A stretch of 64,000 bases of DNA from Anaeromyces robustus (taxonomy: Eukaryota; Neocallimastigomycota; Neocallimastigomycetes; Neocallimastigales; Neocallimastigaceae). The notes below the pieces were generated by a model. The model searched no databases and had not been told where the DNA came from. It saw only the letters and a list, made by a program, of their open reading frames with translations. Numbering within the stretch: position 1 is the first letter of the stretch; every line of letters starts with the position of its first letter. Of this stretch, positions 13,001-28,260 are shown in pieces. Position numbers and translations under genes: made by a program. The stretch is taken from contig MCFG01000193.1 in NCBI GenBank assembly GCA_002104895.1, positions 1 to 64,000 of the forward strand. The letters run 5' to 3'.

Positions 13001-14781
13001 TCAACATTTCTTCCCAGTTAGACACTTTTTAGTTTTAACTAATTCTGGTGTTACAGTTTTAGCTCAACAAAGACCAATTGATTATCTTAATAGTTTATTA
13101 GAGAATTATGATGAGGATCCAAATTCTATTCGTTCATTCTTTGATTTCTATACTTCAGAACAAGCTTGTGCTATGTGTTTAGCTATTACATGTGGTCATC
13201 CATATGCTACTAATTCAACTCCAGGATTACCATCTTATTTAAGTATTGCCCCATCTATGCCAGTTATTGATGCTGCCAAAAGATGTTTCTTTGAATTTGG
13301 TGGTTATCCAACATTCACCGGAAGACCATTTAGAAATGATGTTGTTAGTGATGTTGGTAGACCATTAACCATTCCAGAACCAGTGTTCAGTGGTAAACAT
13401 AATGGTTTAGTTCTTTATCTTACTCGTTTATTACGTTCAATATGGAAACAAAACATCACAAAGAAGATTAATAAAGGTAATATTAAAAAACAAGAAATAA
13501 GTTTTACTGATCAAGATTTACTTTCTGTTCAAAAGAATTTAAGTGCTTTAAATCAATTCTTTATTGAAAATCCACAATTTTCATCTTTACCACATCCAAC
13601 TGATGAAACTTTAAGAACGGCTTCATTCCAAGAAAAATTAGAAGCTGATGCTTTCCAAGCTGAAAAGCAATCTCTTTATGCTTTACATCAATTATTAGAA
13701 AATTGTATTCAAGCTATTTCATTCTTATTATTATTATTTGATTATGATTTCTCTGGTATTATTAAAAATCTTCCAGAACAAACTCAAAATGAATTATCTG
13801 AACTTACTTTTGAAAGTTTAGTATGTTCTCCAAAGGGTCGTGCTATAGCTAGAAGTATTGTTGCTGAATTAATTAATAAACAAATTGATGAACATATTGG
13901 TATTGATGTTCTCAGTGATTTATTACAACAAAATTGTCCATTATTCTGTACAGCTGATGATGTTATTTTCTACCGTGCTGTTGAATACTTACAAAAAGCT
14001 AAGAATACTCAAAATCAATTAGAAAGGGAAAGACTTTTGAATGAATCATTGAAATTCTTTACAAAGGTTGCTAGTCAAATCGATCAAGAAAAATTAACTA
14101 GTATTGTTGAAAGTTTCAAATCAGTTCATTATTATCATGGTATTATTGATTTAGCTTTAATATGTGCTCAAGAATGGGATCCATCAGATCTTGCTAAATC
14201 TTGTTATGATGAAAATGTACCAGAAAATGATTATCGTATTGATATATTGAAGAAGAGAAAATACTGTTATGCTTTGGCATTTAACGGTTTAGAAGCTGCC
14301 AATATTGCAGCTGCTAATGCTACCGTTAATAAACAACCAGGATCAGCTATTACTGAAGCTATCCTTGTTAGTCAAGCTAAAGCTAAGGAAAAAATTTTGG
14401 CATCACAAGATATATTATTCCATTATCATATTTATCAATGGCTTATTGAACAAGGTTCTATTGATCAATTATTAGAATTCAATACACCATTCTTAGAAGA
14501 ATTCCTTATAAAGAACCCAACTCCAGATTTAGAAAAAGCTAATCTTTTATGGAGATATTATGTTAGAAATAAACAATTATTAAAGGCTGCTAATACTTTA
14601 GAACAATTAGCTGAAACTGATGAATTTGATATTGATTTACAACAAAGATTAGAATATTTATCTTTAGCAGTAACTCATGCTAAAGGATATGCTACTAATA
14701 ATAAAGATAGTAGCATTTTCTTATTAGATTTAGAAGAAAAACTTGAGGTATGAAGAATATATATATATAATTATATTTTTA

Positions 14782-14812
<31 letters not shown>

Positions 14813-15156
14813 GTTTTTTTTTTTTTTAATAGTTTTAATTAATATTAATAAATAAATTAATATATATTTTAATATAAATTATTATCATTCATAATTTATA
14901 ATTATTTTTTTTTTTTTTTTTTTAAAATAATAATAATATATTTATATTAATTTATTAATATTTTTTTAAATAGGTTGCTCATGTTCAATCTATTATTTAT
15001 AGAAAGATTCAAAGTATTCCAGAAGAAAATAAAGAATTAGTTGATCATTATTTGAAGGAATTAAATAGTAAATTAATGGATATATCTCAAGTATGTTTAT
15101 TATCATATAATATTTTATATATTAATTTTCACATTAAATATATAATATTTGAATAC

Positions 15157-15194
<38 letters not shown>

Positions 15195-15869
15195 ATTATA
15201 TAGTTATATAACCAATATGCTCATCCATTAGGATTACATGAAGAAGAACTTTTGATTTTCTATACCTCTGGTTATAAGGATCCACAATTAATTGAATCTA
15301 CTTGGAGTGGCATTATTAATAATAGTAATTTTTTATTTAATATTATATATAACTATTTATATTGTAATAATTATAAAATTCAGTTTTATTAATAATATTT
15401 TAATTTAAAAATATTATCATTATATATTATATGAATAGCTTATAAATCAGATATTGAAGCTGATGTTCACCAAAAATTCGATATTATTGCCAATATTATT
15501 ATTCGTTTAGGAAAGAAATTTTATCCAAACGAAGATGTTTTCCCATTATGTAAGTATATAATATTTATCATTAATTATATAATAGATAAAATTTTAAAAT
15601 TATTATTAATAAAATTTTATATACATTTATATATTTTAATTTTAATTTATAATAATGTTTTTTTTTTCTCAAAAAAAAAAAAAAATAGATGTTTTATGTA
15701 ATATGTTAGAAAATTTGGAATATCAAGAGATGAATGTAATAGAAAGAGGTTGGGTTATTAATATAATGCGTGAAGTTGGTGTTACATATCTTGCTTTATT
15801 TGAAGTCTTTAATGAAATATATGAAAAGAGAGTAAATATTATTTATTAATAAGAAATATTTATAATTTG

Positions 15870-15903
<34 letters not shown>

Positions 15904-16286
15904 ATTAAAATAATTATTAAACCCATAATTTATAATTTTTATATATAATCAATAATAGAATTCACCATGGCATTCTGAAGTTGGTATAAACTTTTTAATT
16001 GAAAATATTTGCATATTAATTAAAGAATGGTTAAAGAATGAAAACAGAAAGTTAGTATAAATATTATAATATTTATTTTCATATATATATTTATGAATGA
16101 ATAAATTTATTTATTGATTTTTTTTTTTTTTATTTTTTTTTATTTTTTTATTAATTGTTAATTATTAGTGATATACCAATAAAGCTTGTTGATGAAGCTA
16201 TATCTAAATATATTATGCAATGTTCAAATTCAAATGTAGAAGAAGAATTAAAGAATATTCAAAAGCACATTAGAGATTTTTATTAA
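10031..16286 (+). CDS. NUP155: Nucleoporin Nup155 / Nup170 family
   Basis: Sixteen exons (10031-10142, 10381-10473, 10582-10678, 10778-10848, 10952-11184, 11319-11418, 11547-11620, 11755-11938, 12105-12385, 12855-14747, 14974-15090, 15204-15324, 15439-15549, 15689-15831, 15959-16050, 16169-16286) give 1279 residues; human NUP155 and yeast Nup170 are about 1390-1500. It is an inner-ring scaffold protein of the nuclear pore complex. Exons 2-4 carry the family signature: [10 protein letters not shown], then [15 protein letters not shown] and [15 protein letters not shown]. The N-terminal half (to about residue 470) is the beta-propeller and the rest is an alpha-solenoid, mostly in the 631-codon exon 10 (for example [15 protein letters not shown] and [14 protein letters not shown]). 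The start is the only ATG in front of the conserved part. Small exons cluster at both ends. Confidence 0.95.
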
Positions 16287-16357
16287 TTTAGTTAATAATA
16301 TAAAATAATGACAAAAAAAAAAAAAACAATTTATTTAAAATTTATTATCAGGAGTTT

Positions 16358-16393
<36 letters not shown>

Positions 16394-17388
16394 TTAAGAA
16401 GAAAAGATTAGAAAGGAAAAAAAAAAAGTTGAAAAAAACAGAAAAAAAAAAAAAATAAGTTAAAAAAGTTATAATATATATATTTATCTTTTTTTTTATC
16501 TTTTTTTTTTTTTTTTTTTTTTTTTAATTTTTTTTTTTTATTCATTGAAATATATCTTTTTTTCTTAGTTTTAATTATATAAATATATATTTTTTTAAAT
16601 ATTTAATATTTTTATTTATATATGTAATTTTAAATTTTCAATATTATTATAAACCACTTCTATTTTTTTTTATATATAATAATCTTTTTATTTTGTTTTT
16701 CTAAATCAATAAAGCAATAAACAAATTTTTTTTAATTCTATTTTAATAAAATCCAAGTTTTTTTTTTTTTAATTGAAATATATATAATATACATTATAAT
16801 TTTTTTTTAAGAAATCTAATATATAATATATAATATAATAAAAATAAAAATAAAAAAAATAAAATAGAATAATTTAAAATTAAAAATATTATTAAAATCT
16901 AAAAAAAAAAATCTATAAAAAAAAAAAAAACAGCTTCGACAAAAGATATAAAAAATTTTTTATATTCTTTTATATTATACACTTTTACACTAGTCTTCAA
17001 AAGTTAAATAAAAATGATATAATATTAGGAAAAATGTTTTAAAATATTTAATTACATCTTATCCAATCATCATAATGCTTTATATATATCCAAATATATT
17101 GTAAATATATATAATTTTTTATTGAAATTAAATATTTACAAAAAAATATAAAATTGTGATTAATACAAATAATTATTAAGAAAATGAAATTTAAATTTCA
17201 TTTTAAATGAAATTCGTTTTTTTTTAATAAATTTAATTTAATAAATTTTAATAATTAGAAAAGAAAAAGAAAAAGAAAAAAAAAGTAATAAGGTGTTAAA
17301 AAAGTAAAAAAGAAAATATTATAAAAAGTCCAGAGAATATAATAATAATAATAATAATAATAATATTTTTTTTTAAAGTTAAAAAAAA
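16287..17388. other. Spacer between NUP155 and DUS4
   Basis: Long A and T runs (16361-16391, 16502-16525) and short AT repeats. An (AAT)n tract lies at 17338-17364 just above the DUS4 start. Nothing gene-like. Confidence 0.65.
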
Positions 17389-19404
17389 ATGGCATGTGTA
17401 TTGGATAATCCAGAACAACCAAGAGAATCTTTAATGAAAATATTTTCATTAGCAAAAGAAGAAAAGAAACCTATTTATGCTTTAGCTCCAATGGTACGTT
17501 ATTCAAAATTACCATTTAGACAATTAGTTAGAAGTTATGGTGTCACTGTGGCTTATACACCAATGATTTTAGCTGATGTATTTAGAAATTCAAGTGAAGG
17601 AAGAGATAATGAATTTAGAACAACTTTAGGTAATAATAATAATAAATTAAAATAATATATTTATAATAAAATGAAATAAAATGAATTGAAATATAATTAA
17701 ATGAAATAATTTAATAAAATAGAATAAAAATAAATGAGAAAGAAGTATTAATATAAAAAATTATAATTTTAATATAATAATTTAATTTTATTTAATTTAA
17801 TTTTTCAATCAAGAATTTAATCTTTTATTATAAATACATATACTAATATATTATTTATTTTATTTTATTTTTTTTATTTTACTTTATTTTATTTATTTAT
17901 TTATCAATTTTTTTATCGAAAATAAAATAAAAAATATAATATGTAAATATAAAGGTGATATTCCCGTCGTTGTACAATTTGCTGCTTCAAATGGAAAAGA
18001 TTTAGCAGATGCAGCTGAAATGGTAGCAAAGTATGTTATTTATTAATATTTAAAATATAAATAATTATATATATTTCCTTTAATAAAAATTAAATGTCTT
18101 ATTATTAAAAAAATTAATTAATTAATTAATTATTTTTTCTTTTTCTTTTTCTTCATTTTTTCTTATATAGATATGCTAATGGTGTTGATTTAAATTGTGG
18201 TTGTCCACAAAAATGGGCTATTCATGAACATATTGGGGCCTATTTAATGGACTGTCCAGAATTAGTTAGAGATATGGTTAAACAAGTATATATATATATT
18301 TCTTTCTTTTTTTCTTTCTTTCTTTTTTGTTTTATTATTAATAATAATAACAATAATAATTATAAATGACTTTAACAACACATAGTAATAAACAATTTCT
18401 TTTTGTATTATTTATTTTTAAAAGGTTAAAGCTAGAGTAAACATACCTTGTTCTGTAAAAGTTAGAATTTTACCCGATGTTAAAAAAACTATTGATTATA
18501 TCCAGAAAGTTGAAAGTTCAGGTGTTGATTTTATTACCGTTCATGGTAGAACTAAAAAACAAAAAAGTACTGAACCAAATGATTGGGAAACTATTAAAAT
18601 TGTAATATATATATAGATTTGACAAATTTATTTATTATTACTTAAATGAATATATATTATTTATATTATAATATATGTGTATATAAAGAAAAAATAAATA
18701 TTAATATTAAAATAATATTTATATATTATTATTTATATATTTATTTAAAAGATTAAAGAAACTGTATCTGTACCAGTATTGGGAAATGGAAGTATATTTA
18801 GTATAAAAGATGCTGATAAATATATATCTGAAACAGGGATTGATGGTGTAATGGCAGGAAGAGGACTTTTAATGAATCCTGGTAATTAAAAATAAATAAA
18901 TATATTTATTTATTTATTTAAGTTAATATTATATATGTTTAATCATTTTATAATTATTTATTATTTTTTAATAATACTAATGAATTGTAAAAAAAAAAAA
19001 ATGATTTGTAATATTTTTTTTATTAAAAGCTTTATTTGCTGGATATGAATATACTCCTAAGGAATGTGTAGAACAATTTTTATATAATTCATTAGCTTAT
19101 GGTACAAATACATTTATTTTCCATCATCATTTAATGTATATGTTAGATAGTGTTATGGGAAAAACAGGTATATATATATATATATATAATGTTTTTTTTT
19201 TTCATTATATTATTATATATTATTAATCCTAAATATATATATATATATATTAATTTATTAATATTTATTTAATTTTTTTACTTTTTTTTATTTTATTATG
19301 TTTTTTTAGAAAAAAGAGCTTTTAATGTGTTAACATCTATACCCGGAATTCTTGATTATTTAGAAAAACATTATGATATTACTCCAAAGAATCATTTTAT
19401 ATAA
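17389..19404 (+). CDS. DUS4: tRNA-dihydrouridine synthase, Dus4 type
   Basis: Seven exons (17389-17629, 17955-18030, 18171-18285, 18425-18601, 18752-18881, 19030-19167, 19310-19404) encode 323 residues, close to human DUS4L. Dus enzymes reduce uridine to dihydrouridine in tRNA with FMN and NADPH; yeast Dus4 acts at D20a/D20b. The TIM-barrel landmarks appear in order: LAPMVRYSKLPFRQL, YTPMILADVF, PVVVQFAASNG, then DLNCGCPQKW, where Cys117 of the GCP motif is the expected catalytic acid. These are followed by SVKVRILPD, FITVHGRT, PVLGNGSI and GVMAGRGLLMNPALFAGYE. The C-terminal part HHHLMYMLD and EKRAFNVL is specific to the DUS4 group and not Dus1-3. Four of the six introns end in AAAG. Confidence 0.95.
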
Positions 19405-20272
19405 AAAAATAATTAGAATATATATATAAAGAATAAAAAAAAAATAAGAAAAAAAATATTCAAATATATATATTTTTTTTATTCTTAAAGTTTAAAACAT
19501 TTATAAAATATTATATTAATTTATTAATTTGGATAACCATTTTTTTTTTAAATATATTTTGTTTTTCTATTTTAATTGTCATTCTATATTATAATAAGTT
19601 ATGTACACCCATTAACAAAAATAAATGTTTTTATTATATAAATAAAATTCATAGATATTACTCATTAAATTTTTTTTTTTTTTTCATTGATTTATGTAAA
19701 AAATCATATATTTATTATATAATTACCATATTGTATTAAATTAGGTTTAGAAAAATAAATAATAAAAAAAAAAAAAATTAAATATGCAGTATTTTTTTTT
19801 ATTTAATTAAAATATAATTAAATTTAATGATAAATTTTATAAATTTACATGTGATTTTAATAATTTCTTTTTCTTCTTTTCTTAGTTTAAAAGTTATTAA
19901 TTAATTAATGAAATTCTAAAGAATAATTAATTCATATAATAACAAAAATTTTATTCAAAAGAATATTAGATAATATAATAATATCGATATAAAAATAACT
20001 GATATTTATAAATATATTATTTTTTATATATAATATATAATTGTATATATATTAATTTTTTTCATAAAAAAACTAAAAAAGAAAAATAAAATTATTCAGT
20101 AAATTCGTGATAATTATTATTAAACATGTAATAAATAAGAGATATATATTTCATCATTATTTTTATTATTTTTCGTATTATTATTTTCAATTTTTTTTTA
20201 TTTATAATTTTAAAATGAATGTAGATATACGTAATAACAATTTTGTTATAATAAATATTTTATTATAGAAAA
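19405..20272. other. Spacer
   Basis: AT-rich with poly-A/T runs. An ATGAATGTAG at 20216 followed by a TATTATAG at 20262-20269 could be a very small 5' UTR intron of the next gene, but it adds no coding sequence. Confidence 0.5.
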
Positions 20273-21412
20273 ATGGATAATTCTGATAATGAAGTAGAGG
20301 ATTTAGTTGGAAATCTTGGGGAAAAAGTAAATATCTATCTATCTATATATATATATATATATTATTTATAACGGAATAAGGAATATGAATATAACTATTT
20401 TTCAAACATTATAATTATGATATTAATTGATATAAAATAACTTTATCTTAATATTATATTAAATTAGTATAGTAATATATATTATTTTTTCAATTATTAA
20501 TAATTGAAAATTATTATTATTATTGTAGATAGATAGTCATGATAGAATTTTATCTCATTTACAATATGATATGTGTGGTCCTCAAAAGGTATTTTCAGGT
20601 TAGTAATAAAAATAAAAAAAATTATTATTGTATTAAATCATCACAATATTAAATAAATAGATAAAAAAAAAATTATATTGTATATTGTACTTTAACTCAT
20701 AAGTTCATTTATATGTATATATTTAATATATAATAGTTTCAGATTCAATTTTTGATGATTTATTACTTATAAGACAACAACAAATTCAATTAGCTATAGA
20801 ACATATGAATATAGGGAAAAAAACTCAGGAGAATATGTAATAATACTATGAATATGAATATACTTAATAGTTTATAATTATTATGTAGTATTATTTACAT
20901 TAATATAATAAATACTTTCGTATTATATATTTGTCATCATTTAATTAAAATATAAAATCATTTATATAGGAAATTTACAGATATTAATGAAGACCCTGAT
21001 TTAAGATATAAACAAAATGATCAATTAATTCATCAGAAAGAAATAGATTCTAGTCAAATTATTAATGGAGTAATAATCAAAAATAGTATAATTTTTTTTT
21101 TTTTAATTTTTTTAATTGTATTAAGTATTATTATTTTAAATTCATTAATATAATAATATAATTATATATGCTTAAATTTATATTAAAATATTCCTTCTTT
21201 TTTTGTACCAAAATGTTTATTAATAAAGATTGAAAAACTAAATGAATCTATGTAAGTATGATGTACATTAATTACAATATTAATTTATTATATATATATT
21301 ATTCTAACTAAATTTTTTATTATTCTTAATTATTAATAATAGAAATATATTTCAACAAACAATTTTAGAAAAATCACCTTTTGCAAACGCAAATTCTGAA
21401 AAAAATAATTAA
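20273..21412 (+). CDS. Small acidic helical protein, family not recognised
   Basis: Six small exons (20273-20326, 20529-20598, 20737-20836, 20970-21069, 21229-21251, 21343-21412) join in phase to 138 residues. The start ATG opens an acidic leader, MDNSDNEVEDLVGNLGEK. The middle has IDSHDRILSHLQYDMCG and SIFDDLLLIRQQQIQLAIEHM, and the tail has IEKLNESINIFQQTILEKS; these look helical and able to form short coiled coils. There is no signal peptide, membrane segment or catalytic motif. Conserved-looking composition and six phase-compatible exons argue that it is a real gene. Possible roles include a subunit of a small coiled-coil complex, but I cannot name one. Exon 5 is only 23 bases and is the least certain. 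Confidence 0.65.
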
Positions 21413-21785
21413 GTTTATTGTTTTAAAATTTATTAAAAACATTTTGTTTAACTTACAAATGTTATAAATGAAAGAGAATAAAATAAATAAATACAATAAA
21501 ATAGTATAGAAAAAAAAAAAAAAAAAAAAAAGAAAGAAAGAAAAAATAACAATTAAACTTATTTAATGGAATAATTTTAAAAAATTTATCATAATAAAAA
21601 ACATATTATGCTTAAAACAATAGACAATCAATATATAATTTATTTTTACTATTATATATTTATTTTATTTTAATTAAAATTTATTTTATTTAAAATTTAT
21701 TTTTTTTATTTAAATGTTATTAATGTTATTTTATTTTATTTTAATTTTTATTTTAATTTTTATTTTAACTTTAGCAGATTAGTTA

Positions 21786-21834
<49 letters not shown>

Positions 21835-22247
21835 TTTATTTTTTCTTTTCTTTTCTTTTTTTTTTTTTTATTATGTATATCTATTTGTACTTTTTTTTAT
21901 TATATATTTTTTATTATTTTTTTCTTAATTTAATAACTATTAGTCAATCTTTATAATATTATTTTAATTAAAGAAATAATATATAAAGAATTATAGTTTT
22001 TTGAATGGAAAATCGTATTCATTTACTTATATTCTATTTATTTATTTTATTTTATTATATATATATATATATATTTTATTATTTTATATATTTAATATTA
22101 ATAATAATAAATATTTTATTTCTATATATTTATATTATATTTATATATTATATATTTAAAATTTTTATAAATATATTATTATTATTATTAAAAATTTTTT
22201 TTATTTTTTTTTTTATTTTATTTTTATAATTTTTTATATTGTTTTTA
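21413..22247. other. Spacer
   Basis: Contains a poly-T run of about 42 bases (21789-21831) and TTTTA/TTTTC repeats. The open frame at 22005-22229 is Ile/Tyr/Leu/Phe-only and is judged to be chance. Confidence 0.6.
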
Positions 22248-24773
<2,526 letters not shown>

Positions 24774-25499
24774 TTCTACTTTCTTAAACTTATTTATTAA
24801 TAAAATATTGCTTTATTATTTATTATAAATGATTAAAAAAAAAAACTATTAAACATATTATAAATTTATTAATATTTTTAAAGTTTTTTTTCTTTCAGTT
24901 TTTCTTTTACTATTATTATTATTATTTTCTTATTTTCTTACTTTATGTTGAAGAAAAAATATTTATTATAAAATTATAATAAATACAAAAATTTCTTCTT
25001 TTTAATTATTTTTTAGATTACTTTTTTATTTTTTTTATTTTATTATTTTATTTTTAACATTTATATAATTATAAAATATTAATGTACTAGTAATTACAAT
25101 GAAATTTATTTACTTACAAATATTATATATTAATATTATTTATTAAATTATTAAATTATTCATTCATTATTCATTTATTAATATTTTATTTAAAACACAT
25201 TATTTTAAAGTTTAAAAATAATAAATATATGAAAAGTAATAATATATTAAAATATTATTGGATATATTAATAATATATTATGAACATGAATATTTTATTT
25301 TATTATTAAATATATTAAATATATTAATGATTATAATGAATAAATACTAATTTATTCATTTTATTAAAGTTATTTATAGAAACTTTGTGTAACCTATTTT
25401 TGTTTAATATAATTAATACTTTTTGGTATTTTTAAAGGATTAAAAAATTTAGGATAATTAAAGAATTAGATTATAATTAATAAAAATAAAAATAAAAAT
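24774..25499. other. Spacer
   Basis: AT-rich with no protein-like frame. It should contain the promoter of the metallopeptidase-like gene, but no motif can be supported. Confidence 0.6.
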
Positions 25500-25960
25500 A
25501 AAATAAAATAAAATAAAATAAAATAAATAGTAGAATAAGTTACAAGTATATATAAAATAAAATAAAATAAAATAAATAGTAAAGTAGAATAAGTTACAAG
25601 TATATATAAAATAAAATAAAATAAAATAAAATAAATAGTAAAGTAGAATAAGTTACAAGTATATATAAAATAAAATAAAATAAAATAAATAGTAAAGTAG
25701 AATAAGTTACAAGTATATATAAAATAAAATAAAATAAAATAAAATAAATAGTAAAGTAGAATAAGTTACAAGTATATATAAAATAAAATAAAATAAAATA
25801 AATAGTAAAGTAGAATAAGTTACAAGTATATATAAAATAAAATAAAATAAAATAAAATAAATAGTAAAGAAGAATAAGTTACAAGTAAATATAAAATAAA
25901 ATAAAATAAAAATAGTAAAGTAGAATAAGTTACAAGTAAATATGAAATAAAATAAGTAAT
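25500..25960. repeat. Minisatellite, about eight 54-60-bp units
   Basis: The block GAATAAGTTACAAGTA occurs eight times (first copies start at 25533, 25588, 25646 and 25700). The copies are separated by two to six AAAAT units plus TAGTAAAGTA. The conserved core is constant while the AAAAT number varies, so it is a minisatellite with an embedded microsatellite. The last two copies are diverged (GTAAATAT in place of GTATATAT). Confidence 0.9.
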
Positions 25961-26280
25961 AAAATAAAAAAGTATGATAAAAACTTTTGGTACAGCTATA
26001 ATTGAAAATATCATAAAGTGATAAATATAATAATATATTTTTTTTACATTTTTTTTTATTTTATTTTTTTAAAATACATTTTTTTGTTAATTATTTTTCT
26101 ATTTTTTTTTTTTAAATTTTCAATTTTTTTTTAATTTATAAAAAATTTTTTTTATAAGAAAATATATAATTTATATTTATTATTATAAAAATTATAAATC
26201 ATTATAATTTCTATAATTTTATTTTATTATATCATATTCTTATATATACAATATATAAACAATATGAAAATGATATTTAG

Positions 26281-26354
26281 ATAGTTTGAAATTTGTCATT
26301 AATAACAAATTTTCTATATAGTTTGGAATTTGTCATTAATAACAAATTGTCTAA
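26281..26354. repeat. 37-bp tandem duplication covering the 3' coding end of the next gene
   Basis: Bases 26281-26317 and 26318-26354 match at about 34 of 37 positions. The second copy codes the last residues (FVINDKFQTI) and stop of the gene at 26314-26676. The first copy repeats the same codons just beyond the stop, again followed by an in-frame stop. Confidence 0.85.
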
Positions 26355-26676
26355 ATCTTCTTTCCTTACTACTCATGATTCTAATTGGTTCTTTTGGTGG
26401 TTCAACTTCATTTTCAACTTCAGTCGCCTTACTGAAATTTGGATGTAATTGAATAGCCATATTCTTTTCACGCATTATTTCCATTTGACGTATTGGGTGA
26501 AGAATAAGTTGATGATTATTTTCATTAGTTTTTTTTGGAGTAAAGATATCTCCTGGAGAACGTGGTTTTCTATAATGAGAAGTAACCTTTCTTAAATTGG
26601 CTTTGTATTCATTATCTTTGTAAATTTCGTATTGACGGCTTGGATGAAGTTGAATTTCGAATCCTGGAGTAATCAT
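26314..26676 (-). CDS. Small basic protein with LHPxRQxEI repeats, unrecognised
   Basis: An intronless 120-codon frame with clearly protein-like composition and higher GC than its flanks. It contains two copies of a short motif, IQLHPSRQYEIYKDNEY near the start and LILHPIRQMEIMREKNM near residue 57, and a third partial copy, IQLHPNFSKA. The repeat, the Pro/Lys-rich links (KPRSPGDIFTPKK) and the lack of a signal or membrane segment suggest an extended protein that binds a regular structure. Microtubule-associated flagellar proteins often look like this, but I have no family match. The start is the ATG at 26676; a spliced upstream exon cannot be excluded. Confidence 0.6.
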   Translation of the reverse strand: MITPGFEIQLHPSRQYEIYKDNEYKANLRKVTSHYRKPRSPGDIFTPKKTNENNHQLILHPIRQMEIMREKNMAIQLHPNFSKATEVENEVEPPKEPIRIMSSKERRFRQFVINDKFQTI

Positions 26677-28260
<1,584 letters not shown>

